A stretch of DNA of 64,000 nucleotides from Candidatus Poribacteria bacterium. Lineage in GTDB: Bacteria; Poribacteria; WGA-4E; WGA-3G. The DNA lies in contig JAJEEK010000015.1 in assembly GCA_022821065.1 (NCBI GenBank), positions 1 through 64,000 of the forward strand. The letters run 5' to 3'. Each line of letters begins with the position of its first letter. The stretch's first letter is position 1. The notes beneath the pieces are model-generated. The model did no database searches. It had not been told where the DNA came from and worked only from the letters and a program-made list of their open reading frames with translations. A program made the position numbers and the translations under genes. Of the stretch, positions 1 to 8,720 are shown one piece after another.

Positions 1-53
1 GCAACATCAAGACGTTGAAGTGCTGACGCATCATCAAGTTTTGCGTAGATCAT
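1..53 (-). CDS. 5' end of an unidentified gene (partial)
   Basis: A reading frame on the minus strand begins with ATG at 53 and runs off the left edge, giving only about 17 residues (MIYAKLDDASALQRLDV). It is preceded by AAGGAG at 65-70, 11 bases from the ATG, and by a palindrome at 69-89 that could be an operator. Nothing can be said about function from so short a piece. Confidence 0.4.
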   Translation of the reverse strand, partial: MIYAKLDDASALQRLDV

Positions 54-68
54 TACAAGAAATGCTCC

Positions 69-89
69 TTAGGTAATACATTTACCTAA
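69..89. promoter_or_regulatory. Palindrome TTAGGTAA-N5-TTACCTAA, possible operator
   Basis: A perfect 8-base inverted repeat with a 5-base spacer overlaps the likely ribosome binding site of the leftward partial gene. Its size and symmetry fit a dimeric repressor site. A small hairpin acting on translation is the alternative. No regulator gene is visible next to it. Confidence 0.35.
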
Positions 90-317
90 AGCATAACTTA
101 AAATTCAATAAATTACCAAGTTATTATTTAATATTGCTTAACCTTGACTTTTTATTGGAGATTTGATATATTTAACTGAGGATGTTTCATAAACAAGGTT
201 GCTCAATATCAGGATAATAACCATCTAAAACATTGTCGGAAGAAGTCCTGCCAATGCTCAGTGAAAAGAGATACCACAACTTTAGAATCAGAACTACAGG
301 CATGAAGAGGTAAACAG

Positions 318-662
318 ATGACATCTATCACAAATCCACGAACTGATGCCGATCTCGGACCAGAAGAAAAAGTTGAACCAACCCATTTTCAGCGCGTCTC
401 AATTCTTGATCCGATCTTTCAAGAAACCTATACGGCACACCTCGAAAAAGAAGCACTTGGATGGCGCGGATGGATTCCTCAACTTTCTGAAGTCGAATAT
501 AAGGGAAAAACAAAAAAAGAGGTCATGAACACGCTCGCAATCAGACTCCGTGAAGCCCTTCAAGCACGCGAGGACGCTTGGGATAAACATCTTGAAGCGG
601 ATATAGCAGCAGGAAAATTGGAGCATCTACAAGAGGATGCCCGCCGGGCTAAAAAGGTATGA
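318..662 (+). CDS. HicB-like small protein
   Basis: A 114-residue soluble protein. Its centre (WRGWIPQLSEVEYKGKTKKE, then a run ending in REAL) resembles the partial RNase-H-like fold of HicB antitoxins, which usually reads GWxPxLPG...G.T..EA...L. GAGG at 306-309 precedes the ATG. No HicA-type toxin with the usual short dsRBD-like sequence is visible next to it, so this may be an orphan. The highly charged C-terminal helix is not diagnostic. The HicB assignment is a motif-level guess; the coding call is firmer. Confidence 0.6.
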   Translation: MTSITNPRTDADLGPEEKVEPTHFQRVSILDPIFQETYTAHLEKEALGWRGWIPQLSEVEYKGKTKKEVMNTLAIRLREALQAREDAWDKHLEADIAAGKLEHLQEDARRAKKV

Positions 663-1006
663 GACGCGAAAGAGTGTAAGGAAATTTTTGTTACGTCTTT
701 GCTGATGGATGACGGCTGACGGCTACTCCCGATATGCTTTTCCGTTTGAAGGGCATTGAAACAATATGACGCAGATTTTTGCGTACAAAAAAAATTAAAC
801 TTTGTATACCCTTTCCGGTTTGAAGGCCATTGAGCATCTGATAACCATCTCCTCTGATAACGCATCCCCAACACTTTCAATAATTGCAATCCTCTGAGAT
901 CGTCAAAAAAAAGATTGACATCCCGCTCCCTACAAAGGTATAATCTTACAAAGACCATAATCTTGTAATCTTGTTTTTCACGCATCACACGGCAAGGAGA
1001 ACACCG
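663..1006. other. Intergenic region with a 23-bp direct repeat pair
   Basis: No gene is seen here. Two near-identical 23-base words (core GTTTGAAGGNCATTGA) lie at 737-759 and 811-833, 74 bases apart start to start, with an A-rich tract between them. The right part holds the promoter described separately at 915-944. Confidence 0.55.
915..944 (+). promoter_or_regulatory. Consensus sigma-70 promoter for the Uma2 gene
   Basis: TTGACA at 915-920 and TATAAT at 939-944 match both consensus hexamers exactly, with an 18-base spacer. The start codon of the Uma2 gene is 62 bases beyond the -10 box, leaving room for a short leader. Confidence 0.75.
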
Positions 1007-1732
1007 ATGGATACAAACAAAAATGGGATCAACATACCTTACGCCCCCACAGATACGGCGGATCTCTACCCCGAAACGGACGGTAAACATATCGCAGCAA
1101 GCGACCTCCACCTCGAAATCCTTATTTGGCTTTTGCAAACGCTGAAGGCACATTTCGCACAAATGCCGGATGTCTATGTCTCCGGGGATATTCTCACATA
1201 TTATACCCAGGGCGATCCCCGTGCAGTTGTCGCACCGGATGTGCTGGTTTCTTTTGGTATTGGGGAAAAGAAACGCCATACTTATAAGGTGTGGGAAGAA
1301 GGGAAGGTTCCGGACTTTGTGATGGAGTTCTCAAGCAAAACGACCTACCAAAACGATCTAACGGACAAGATGGCACTTTACGCTGCACTCGGCATACCGA
1401 ACTATCTCCTCTATGATGCCGAGGCACTCTATCTGCCTTCGCCTTTGATGGGTTTTCGCTTGATAGACGGTGGATATGCCCCGATACCGCCGGGCGTTGA
1501 TGCGGGTATCTATTCAGATGTTCTCGGTTTAGATTTCCATATACGGGATAGGCGTTTAGCAGTTTACGATCCGGTTGCGGCGCAATGGATCCAAACCCCA
1601 GCGGAACAACACGCCGAACGCGCCGAAAATGCTGAGACACGCGCGGCACAAGAAATCATCGCACGACAGAAAGCCGAAGAAGAACTCGAACGCCTTCGAG
1701 AACAACTTGCACGTTTACAAGCACGCACTTAA
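1007..1732 (+). CDS. Uma2 family endonuclease (PD-(D/E)XK fold)
   Basis: A 241-residue protein of the Uma2 (DUF820) family, putative restriction-type nucleases that are greatly expanded in cyanobacteria and Poribacteria. The core motifs are visible: VAPDVLVSFG (the PD aspartate) followed by DFVMEFSSKTT (acidic residue of the second half), then DLTDKMALYAALGIPNYLLYD. The C-terminus is a coiled coil rich in Ala, Glu and Arg. A TTG 36 bases upstream is open in frame, but ATG 1007 is preferred because AAGGAGA lies at 994-1000. A consensus promoter is upstream. The biological role of the family is not established. Confidence 0.88.
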   Translation: MDTNKNGINIPYAPTDTADLYPETDGKHIAASDLHLEILIWLLQTLKAHFAQMPDVYVSGDILTYYTQGDPRAVVAPDVLVSFGIGEKKRHTYKVWEEGKVPDFVMEFSSKTTYQNDLTDKMALYAALGIPNYLLYDAEALYLPSPLMGFRLIDGGYAPIPPGVDAGIYSDVLGLDFHIRDRRLAVYDPVAAQWIQTPAEQHAERAENAETRAAQEIIARQKAEEELERLREQLARLQART

Positions 1733-1822
1733 ACATGCTAAAGTTTGGACAGTTTCCATCCACATCAACCTATAAAACAACGCCGGAATTTTAGGAATAT
1801 TATTTCAAAGGGAGATCTCAGC

Positions 1823-3331
1823 ATGCAAGCGAATTCACGTTTAAGCCAGGCGTGTAAACTCACCGACGCACAGATGCGGGATTTTATCGTTAACGGTTAC
1901 CTCACCATCAAAACCGATCTGCCGCGTAGCGTTCACGAGACGATTTACCGCAAAACACAGGAATACACGGAAAAAGAGGGGAACTTAGGGAACAACATCT
2001 TACCCCGTGTCCCCGAACTACAGGCGGTCTTTGAGGATCCTGCTGTCCGTGGTGCATTCACGAGCATTCTCGGCGAGAATTACGTTATGCACTCACATCG
2101 GCATCCCCACCAAAACCGTCCTCACAGTGACGGACAAGGATTCCACAAGGATAGCTACTGGGGCTATCAGAAGGTGCGGCATCACCGCCCGCGTTGGGCG
2201 ATGGCGTTCTACTATCCGCAAGACGCACCCCTCGAAATGGGACCCTCGGCGGTCTTACCGGGAACGCAGTACTATAGCACCCGAATCACTGAGAACAACG
2301 ATGGCGAATTAGCCGTCTGCGGTGAGGCTGGCACGATTACCGTCATCCACTTCGACCTCTGGCACCGCGCCATGGCAAACCAGACAGATAAAACACGTTA
2401 CATGATGAAGTTCCAGTTCATTCGGATGGACGCGCCGGAAACACCGGAATGGAATGTGACAGACATGCATTGGCAACCGGAAGGTATCAACCCCGCAACC
2501 CCAGCGCATCAAGGCACGTGGCGACATGTCTGGAACTGGGTCGCAGGCGAATCCAACGGGCAGACAGAAAATCCAACCAACGGAAACCTCGCAGACCGTA
2601 TTGCAGCGTTAGGCAACGACGACGCTGGCATCCGCGCCAACGCCGCGGATGAACTCGGTCTTTTAGGCGAATCCGCAACAGACGCAATTCCACAACTCAT
2701 CAAAGCGTTACACGATGGTTATGAACCCGTCCGTTTGAACGCCGCTTATGCACTCGGCACGATCGGCGAACCAGCGGTTCCGCAACTGATTGAGACACTC
2801 GGCGACGAAAACGGACCCACACGACGGATGGCGGCGTATGCCCTCGCTGCAGTCGGTGAACCAGCTGTCCCTGCCTTGAGTGAAGCCTTACAGCATACCG
2901 AAGATGCCGTTCGCATTGAAGCCTCTTATGCCTTAGCACAAATTGGGGATTCCGCTGAAGCCGCTCTCCCAGCATTGATGGAACGCACGAAAGATGATGC
3001 CGATGAAGTACGCCGCTATCTCGCTGATGCTCTCGGGGGTATCGGGCCAGCTGCCGCACCGGCTGTCCCCGTTCTCATTGATATGCTTGAGAACGATGAA
3101 GATAAACAGGCGCGCTTTGAAGCCGCATTGGCGTTGGCACAGATCGGACCCGCATCAAGCGATGCTGTTCCGGCACTGGCGAAAGCACTTCGGGATCCTG
3201 ATCGTTATGTTCGAGACAACGCGATCCATGCACTGAAGCGTATTGATACCAGCGAAGCGGAATCGGCACTGTTTGATTACCTGCTCATGGCAAGATGGTG
3301 CCCAATCACAAACCGCGCAAGCACACACTAA
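1823..3331 (+). CDS. Phytanoyl-CoA dioxygenase (PhyH) fused to HEAT repeats
   Basis: A 502-residue two-domain protein. Residues 1-230 form a PhyH-type Fe(II)/2-oxoglutarate dioxygenase; HSDGQGFHKDSYWG supplies the HxD iron ligands and FDLWHRAMANQ the distal His, with the 2OG-binding region following it. After a linker, from about residue 260, come at least six HEAT-like repeats of about 30 residues (for example VRLNAAYALGTIGEPAVPQL). ATG 1823 has AAAGGGAG upstream; a TTG further upstream at 1745 lacks one. HEAT repeats usually bind proteins or scaffold complexes, so this oxygenase may be held in a complex. Its substrate is unknown. Confidence 0.88.
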   Translation: MQANSRLSQACKLTDAQMRDFIVNGYLTIKTDLPRSVHETIYRKTQEYTEKEGNLGNNILPRVPELQAVFEDPAVRGAFTSILGENYVMHSHRHPHQNRPHSDGQGFHKDSYWGYQKVRHHRPRWAMAFYYPQDAPLEMGPSAVLPGTQYYSTRITENNDGELAVCGEAGTITVIHFDLWHRAMANQTDKTRYMMKFQFIRMDAPETPEWNVTDMHWQPEGINPATPAHQGTWRHVWNWVAGESNGQTENPTNGNLADRIAALGNDDAGIRANAADELGLLGESATDAIPQLIKALHDGYEPVRLNAAYALGTIGEPAVPQLIETLGDENGPTRRMAAYALAAVGEPAVPALSEALQHTEDAVRIEASYALAQIGDSAEAALPALMERTKDDADEVRRYLADALGGIGPAAAPAVPVLIDMLENDEDKQARFEAALALAQIGPASSDAVPALAKALRDPDRYVRDNAIHALKRIDTSEAESALFDYLLMARWCPITNRASTH

Positions 3332-3355
3332 TGGACGACAGGCAAGTATCGGGTA

Positions 3356-3376
3356 GGCGCGCTTTGTAAGCGCGCC
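3356..3376. repeat. Palindrome hairpin, GGCGCGCTT type
   Basis: A perfect 9-base stem GGCGCGCTT / AAGCGCGCC with loop TGT, preceded by GGTA. It sits just after the PhyH-HEAT gene and belongs to the GTAGG-plus-hairpin class repeated at 3393, 4652, 35974 and 43647 in this window. Confidence 0.7.
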
Positions 3377-3392
3377 GACTTTCTATAGGGTA

Positions 3393-3413
3393 GGTGCGGT
3401 TTGCAACCGCACC
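3393..3413. repeat. Palindrome hairpin, GGTGCGGTT type
   Basis: A perfect 9-base stem GGTGCGGTT / AACCGCACC with loop TGC. The same hairpin with one mismatch recurs at 4652-4672 beyond the amidohydrolase gene. The downstream flanks (ACTTCA, then CACCGAATTAAT) are also shared, so the two copies form a longer direct repeat around that gene. Confidence 0.75.
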
Positions 3414-3481
3414 GGACTTCACCGAATTAATCTTTTAATCCTCATGTAAGCGCGCCGACTTCCTATAGGGAGACCTCCGAC

Positions 3482-4633
3482 ATGAACTACGATCTTCTCA
3501 TAAAAAATGGTACTATAATCGATCCGGCACAGGGAATCCATACCCGTAAAGACGTAGCATTCACCAACGGACGCGTCTCGGCTGTGAGCGATGAGATATC
3601 CGACACCGAAGCGCGGGAAGTACTGGACGCTTCAGGATGCTTCGTTACACCCGGTCTGATCGACTTACACGTCCATGTCTTCTACGGCGTAAGCCATTTC
3701 GGAATTGAACCCGATCCGACCTGTTTGGCACGCGGCGCGACAACAGTCGTCGATGCCGGTTCCGCAGGCGCAGACACCTTCCCAGGCTTCCGGAAATATG
3801 TCATTGATGTTAGCGATACGCGCATCCTCGCACAACTGAACATCTCATCACAAGGGATGCTCACACAGGAGATCGGGGAGTTAGACAACCCTGATTATGC
3901 AGATGTCGGAAAAGCGTGTAAGATGATAGAACAGCATCGCGACATTATCTTAGGAGTCAAAGTCCGGTTAACACGAGAGACCATCGTCGGTCAGAGGGCT
4001 GGGATGCTCCCACTGCAAAGAGCGCGTGAAGCCGCAGATGCTGCAGGACTCCCTATAATGGTACACCCACAAGACGCGTGGTGTGAGTCCATTGATGATA
4101 TACTCGCACTGATGGGAGAACGCGATATTCTGACGCACTGTTTCCACGATATGCCGTGCGGCATTTTAGATGAAAATGGCAAGATCCGGGATGCCGTCCA
4201 CGCAGCAATCGAACGCGGGGTTATCTTCGACGTTGGACACGGCGCAGGCTCCTTCAGTTGGGATGTCGTCCAGACAGCGATGGCGCAAGGCGTTGAACCA
4301 ACAACAATCTCCTCCGACTTGCACATCTATAACGTCAACGGTCCCGTTTACGATCTCGTGAACGTCGTCAACAAATTCCTACATCTCGGTATGCCGCTTG
4401 ACGATGCCCTGGCAAAAGTTACGAGTATACCCGCCGAAACGATATTGATGCCCGGACAGGTCGGGACATTGGCTGTTGAGGCATGGGGTGATGCCGTCGT
4501 GTTTGAACTGCGCGAAGGTGAATTCCAGTTGATAGACGCGCGCGGCCAAACGAGGACCAGCAAACAGAAGTTAGAACCGATCGTCGTCGTCAAAGGTGGA
4601 CAAGTCTATAGGCAACGCCACACACACGACTAA
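3482..4633 (+). CDS. Metal-dependent amidohydrolase/deacetylase
   Basis: A 383-residue cyclic amidohydrolase of the dihydroorotase/deacetylase superfamily. The N-terminal small beta domain (LLIKNGTIIDP) leads to the metal-binding GLIDLHVHVF. Further ligands are likely in VHPQDAW, LTHCFHD and FDVGHGAG, and the final Asp in ISSDLHIYN. The C-terminal PGQVGTLAVEAWGDAVVFEL closes the composite beta sandwich. The length is normal for the EF_0837/AHA_3915-like deacetylases. GGGAG lies upstream of the ATG. The gene is isolated between repeats, so its substrate (an N-acyl amino acid or a cyclic amide) cannot be inferred from context. Confidence 0.88.
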   Translation: MNYDLLIKNGTIIDPAQGIHTRKDVAFTNGRVSAVSDEISDTEAREVLDASGCFVTPGLIDLHVHVFYGVSHFGIEPDPTCLARGATTVVDAGSAGADTFPGFRKYVIDVSDTRILAQLNISSQGMLTQEIGELDNPDYADVGKACKMIEQHRDIILGVKVRLTRETIVGQRAGMLPLQRAREAADAAGLPIMVHPQDAWCESIDDILALMGERDILTHCFHDMPCGILDENGKIRDAVHAAIERGVIFDVGHGAGSFSWDVVQTAMAQGVEPTTISSDLHIYNVNGPVYDLVNVVNKFLHLGMPLDDALAKVTSIPAETILMPGQVGTLAVEAWGDAVVFELREGEFQLIDARGQTRTSKQKLEPIVVVKGGQVYRQRHTHD

Positions 4634-4651
4634 AATTTCCCAATTATGGTA

Positions 4652-4672
4652 GGTGCGGTTTGCAACCGAACC
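4652..4672. repeat. Palindrome hairpin, second GGTGCGGTT copy
   Basis: GGTGCGGTT / AACCGAACC with loop TGC, one mismatch in the stem. It shares flanking sequence with 3393-3413 on the other side of the amidohydrolase gene. Confidence 0.7.
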
Positions 4673-4742
4673 TGGCTTCATCTAAAAATCACCGAATTAA
4701 TGTTTTCATCTTCATGAAACCTCGCCATTTTTATTTTATCCT

Positions 4743-6347
4743 TTACGGATGCGGTTCTCCCGTCTGTGGTCTCTCCTTCGGTGCGTTGGAATCCACACCG
4801 AAACGGACGTGCAACCCCGCACCCGGGGCATGTGTCTGCCCATAAAGCAGGTGCTTCATACCTCCAAAAATAACCGTCGTGCCGACCAGCACCACTATCC
4901 CCCAGATAGATGTCTGCAGAACCCAATCGTTGAACGAGAAGAGGCTCCCCGTCTGCTTCGTTATCATCTGCGGCCCCAGTGCCACCAGCACAGTACAGAT
5001 AATCGCATTGAGTATAATCGTGCCCTCTGTCACCATCCGATGCGGACTGAAGTTGACCAAAGCACGCTCAAAGTTAAATATGACCATCCACCAGAGCAGA
5101 ACGAGATAGAGCAATTGACCTTTTCCCACCCAACTCGTCGGAATAAAGGCGAGCGGTTCTCGAAAATGCGTTGACAAAAGCCAGACACAAGCGATCCCGA
5201 TCCCGATATAGAAGAGCTCAAACCATCCTATCCAACCCCTCGAACGTCGGAACCAACCGACGACGGGAAGTCCGAAAAAACGTTCCGGTAAACTCTCGAC
5301 CACCTCCACCCACGTTCCTGCGGCTTTCCGATAATTCACGTACGTCAATGCAATCAACACGCAAAAGACAGCGAAAATCTCTATCCAGCGCGGGAAACTT
5401 GTTCCTACCTCTAATAGAGGCGCGCGGGTGAGAACAAACCCAAATGTCACCGCAAGTCCGAGTCCAAAGAGAAGACCTTGTGTCTGCTCCATCACACTGT
5501 GCCAATTGGTTTGGAGTCCTGTTCGGATATAGATGAGTTTAATCAACTGTCCAAGTGAGAACGCAACGCCGCCAGCGAAACCGGTCATCAAAGTCGCGAA
5601 AGCGACACCACTGAGCTCGTAACGCCAGCAGTACCCCAAAATACCGATGACGAGACCGACACAGCCCGCCCAATTATCACCGCGCGGCGGTGTCATGCGA
5701 AGCCGAAACACGTTGACCAGTATTAAAAATGCACCGAACCAGCCGACACCGAGATAGAGGACGAGATAAGTCCCCATATCTAAACCGCCACGGAAAAGTG
5801 CCACGATAAGGGCTGAAACTATTGCTACCAGTGCAGCCACCCAATCGGTATCGTACCAATACAATGGACTTTCATGCCGTTGCATCCGTCTCGGCGTAAA
5901 AATCCAGTCGATGATGACCGCCTGCAGCGACCAGCCGATGAAGACAGCGACGATCGGTACGAAAAAGACCGACAGCTGCGCGTGCGTCAAAAACGCTGGG
6001 AACGCAGTACCGGCACCACCCAAAGCCGCCCATAGGAAACCTATGGCGAATAGGTTCGCGAATCCATAAAACACCGTCAATGGGTGAGGCGAATGGCTGT
6101 ACCCCACCACCATCATATACGACATGCTTCCACCAAACGACCAACCGATCGCACCGAACAGGGCGAAGTAATGAACGTGTCGCCACCAATCCTCGCGTCC
6201 CGATAGCAGCACAAGTGCTATCGCCGCGAGCGCACCGGGGAGTGCTGCACCATATTCATGTCCAAAGTTACCACGTATTCCCCATCCAACACTAAGCGAC
6301 AATCCACAAAGAAGTATCATCTGCCACGGAAGAACTGCTGCATCCAT
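4743..6347 (-). CDS. Polytopic inner-membrane protein of unknown function
   Basis: A 534-residue protein with about 12-14 hydrophobic segments and few long loops. Distinct stretches are GWGIRGNFGHEYGAALPGAL near the N-terminus and GGSMSYMMVVGYSHSPHPLT. The overall look is of a transporter or an integral-membrane enzyme, but I do not recognise a named family. A 15-base-earlier ATG (6362) is unlikely: the GGAGGT it contains is the ribosome binding site for ATG 6347, 7 bases away. A sigma-70 promoter on the same strand lies at 6386-6414. The gene points away from the DUF5916 gene, and the two share a divergent promoter region. Confidence 0.85.
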   Translation of the reverse strand: MDAAVLPWQMILLCGLSLSVGWGIRGNFGHEYGAALPGALAAIALVLLSGREDWWRHVHYFALFGAIGWSFGGSMSYMMVVGYSHSPHPLTVFYGFANLFAIGFLWAALGGAGTAFPAFLTHAQLSVFFVPIVAVFIGWSLQAVIIDWIFTPRRMQRHESPLYWYDTDWVAALVAIVSALIVALFRGGLDMGTYLVLYLGVGWFGAFLILVNVFRLRMTPPRGDNWAGCVGLVIGILGYCWRYELSGVAFATLMTGFAGGVAFSLGQLIKLIYIRTGLQTNWHSVMEQTQGLLFGLGLAVTFGFVLTRAPLLEVGTSFPRWIEIFAVFCVLIALTYVNYRKAAGTWVEVVESLPERFFGLPVVGWFRRSRGWIGWFELFYIGIGIACVWLLSTHFREPLAFIPTSWVGKGQLLYLVLLWWMVIFNFERALVNFSPHRMVTEGTIILNAIICTVLVALGPQMITKQTGSLFSFNDWVLQTSIWGIVVLVGTTVIFGGMKHLLYGQTHAPGAGLHVRFGVDSNAPKERPQTGEPHP

Positions 6348-6385
6348 ATCTATAACCTCCATCTTATGACTGACTTTATTGCTTT

Positions 6386-6414
6386 ATTATGTAGGTTTTC
6401 GCGTTTATTGTCAA
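6386..6414 (-). promoter_or_regulatory. Sigma-70 promoter for the leftward membrane protein
   Basis: Reading the minus strand, TTGACA (6414-6409) and CATAAT (6391-6386) are separated by 17 bases. The start codon is 39 bases beyond. It is divergent from the rightward promoter at 6438-6466. Confidence 0.6.
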
Positions 6415-6437
6415 TCTCCTAACGATAGGATCTGCTA

Positions 6438-6466
6438 TTGACAGAAAAAGCCGTTTCGTCTAAAAT
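6438..6466 (+). promoter_or_regulatory. Sigma-70 promoter for the DUF5916 gene
   Basis: TTGACA at 6438-6443 and TAAAAT at 6461-6466 with a 17-base spacer, 55 bases before ATG 6521. Confidence 0.65.
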
Positions 6467-6520
6467 CGTAACAGTATTGACACAAAACACATCGGAGAGG
6501 AGGTATGGAGACATAAACAG

Positions 6521-8713
6521 ATGCGATCTATTATAGCACAGTTCAGGAACCTATGTGTTTTTACTGTAGCGGTGTCACGCCTTCTCTGTCTCTGTAGTCT
6601 TGGCGCGTTAGAAGCAAACGCAGAGAGCGAATCGTCTGAAACGCTTGCGCTCCGAAAAATTGAAGCAGTCCGGGCAGAAACACCACCAACAATTGATGGA
6701 AAATTAGATGACGCGTGCTGGCAAAATAGCGCGAAAACCGGTGAACTCATCCAATTTGAACCACTGAACGGAGAACCCGCAACACAACCAACAACCATCT
6801 ATCTCGCTTATGATGCCAATAAACTCTATGTCGCGTTTGAATGTTTCAAAACAGACATGGACAACCTCGCTGCGAATCAGACGCGACGCGATTCGTTCTT
6901 TTTCTCCGATGACCATGTTGAAGTCCTAATCGATACTTTTCTTGACGGTAGGAACTGTTACGCGTTCGCACTAAACCCACTCGGCACACAGACCGACCGA
7001 CGCTTGACAAACGAAGGCGCGAATAGACGGACCGGTTCGTCAAGCATCGGAACGGCTATCTCATGGGACTGTGATTGGGAAGGGAAGGCAGGAAAAGAGA
7101 CTGACAGATGGATAGCCGAATTCGCGATTCCATTCGCTGAACTCCGATTTTCAAAAGCCAGCGAAACCGTAACTTGGGGTATCAACTTTTGGCGAAACGA
7201 TGAAGTACCCGCTGAAGAACAGACATGGGCTGATTTGAGGGAACGTCAATACGCCGTTTCCAGATTCGGGAGACTAACAAATCTGCCAATCTCAGACCTC
7301 GTGACGAAGCGACCTGCTAAGTTCAAGCCGTACGCTACACTAAAACCGCAAGTACGACAACCGAACCGAGGCGAAACAGAAACCGCGGTAAAAGCGGATG
7401 CCGGGTTAGACCTTCGCTACCCCATCAAAGATTTCACTGTTGACTTGACGTTGAACCCTGATTTCGCACAAATTGAAGCAGACCCCGATCTCGTGAACCT
7501 CAGCGATATACCGCTCCGGTTCCCGGAGAAACGTCCTTTTTTTCTTGAAGGGAACGAACTTTTTCAGATGCCGCTCGATCTATTCTATAGCCGACGCGTT
7601 GAAGATTTGATCGGAGGCGGAAAGGTTATCGGAAAATTCAGCAAGTATAATCTCGCTTTTATGGGAGCCGTCGCCGGGCCCGAAGATGCCGATAGAGAGT
7701 TGGAAGCAGGCGAGTTACCGCTCGCGAACTATAATTATTCTGTCTTTCGTTTACAGCGGGAAATCGGACGAACCTCCTCCATCGGTGTTTTAGGGGTAAA
7801 TAAACAGCGAGGGCGTGTTTATGACCGCGCGGGCGGTGTCGATGCGCGCCTCCAACTGCCAGCAGATGCCAATCTCAACCTCGAATATGCAAGGGAGTGG
7901 AAAGCAGGCGGACACGAAATGGTAGAGAATACAGCAGACGACCTGATCTTTGTCCAACTTATTCGACGCAGCAACGTGTTCTCCGTAGATGCCATTTACG
8001 CAGATTTTGGGGAACACTTTAACCCCGAAACAGGTTTCGTACCACGCGTCGATAGACGCGGCTTTGTACTCAGCAGCCGCTATAATAAGCAGTATAAAGG
8101 AGCACTCGAAAGACTTCGAGGTGAAGTAGAGTATGAACGACTCGCGAACCATACCGGTGAACTGACAAACCATAGGGCAGGTTTTAGCGGACTCCTCGGC
8201 GTTAGTAACTTCTTTTTTCTCCTCGGACCGGAGTGGTACTATCACGTTAGCGAAGACGATATACCCTTCACTGACAGAACTGTTCGATTCTTCGCCGGAT
8301 GGTTCCCGCCGAAATATGTGCAGATACGAAACATCGGCACTATTGGAGTCCGAGAGAATAAAAACATCTTCTTCATCCGCCCAGAGATTACCATTCGTCC
8401 GACTGCAAAACTCAGTTTTGAGCTCATCTTACAACGCCTGCACGAGAGAGAACCAGAAGCGACAGAATGGCAACTTGCGGAATGGACACGCCGTCTCATC
8501 GTGAACTATCAGTTCGCTCAGCGGATGTATGCAAGAGCCAGTGCAGAATTCACGGTAGAGAAAGAACGCCGTGTCTTCGCCCTTTTCGCGTATGAATATC
8601 GTCCGGAAAGTACTTTCTTCGTCGTCTACAACGACAACCAAGATGTAGAAGGTGATACCGAACGAATTGTGTTCATCAAGATATCGCACCTATTGAAATC
8701 GAATCTTTTTTAA
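6521..8713 (+). CDS. DUF5916 outer-membrane-type protein with CBM9-like N-terminal domain
   Basis: A 730-residue exported protein. A hydrophobic signal segment (residues 10-32) precedes a carbohydrate-binding family 9 like domain, recognisable by PPTIDGKLDDACW, TTIYLAYDANKLYVAFEC and DDHVEVLID, ending with WGINFWRNDE (about residues 45-235). The rest fits DUF5916: FKPYATLKPQ, LTLNPDFAQIEADP, LRFPEKRPFFLEGNELF, and then alternating beta strands ending in KISHLLKSNLF, a typical outer-membrane barrel terminus. Proteins of this kind are common in Bacteroidota and Poribacteria; their ligand or transport role is not established. A weak GGAG lies 10 bases before the ATG, and the promoter is at 6438. 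Confidence 0.87.
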   Translation: MRSIIAQFRNLCVFTVAVSRLLCLCSLGALEANAESESSETLALRKIEAVRAETPPTIDGKLDDACWQNSAKTGELIQFEPLNGEPATQPTTIYLAYDANKLYVAFECFKTDMDNLAANQTRRDSFFFSDDHVEVLIDTFLDGRNCYAFALNPLGTQTDRRLTNEGANRRTGSSSIGTAISWDCDWEGKAGKETDRWIAEFAIPFAELRFSKASETVTWGINFWRNDEVPAEEQTWADLRERQYAVSRFGRLTNLPISDLVTKRPAKFKPYATLKPQVRQPNRGETETAVKADAGLDLRYPIKDFTVDLTLNPDFAQIEADPDLVNLSDIPLRFPEKRPFFLEGNELFQMPLDLFYSRRVEDLIGGGKVIGKFSKYNLAFMGAVAGPEDADRELEAGELPLANYNYSVFRLQREIGRTSSIGVLGVNKQRGRVYDRAGGVDARLQLPADANLNLEYAREWKAGGHEMVENTADDLIFVQLIRRSNVFSVDAIYADFGEHFNPETGFVPRVDRRGFVLSSRYNKQYKGALERLRGEVEYERLANHTGELTNHRAGFSGLLGVSNFFFLLGPEWYYHVSEDDIPFTDRTVRFFAGWFPPKYVQIRNIGTIGVRENKNIFFIRPEITIRPTAKLSFELILQRLHEREPEATEWQLAEWTRRLIVNYQFAQRMYARASAEFTVEKERRVFALFAYEYRPESTFFVVYNDNQDVEGDTERIVFIKISHLLKSNLF

Positions 8714-8720
8714 CCTAAAT

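Noticed and set aside
560..1279. Long leftward open frame (239 codons) across the HicB-like and Uma2 genes
   Set aside because: Cys/Arg-rich shadow of genes on the other strand, with no family motif and no ribosome binding site.
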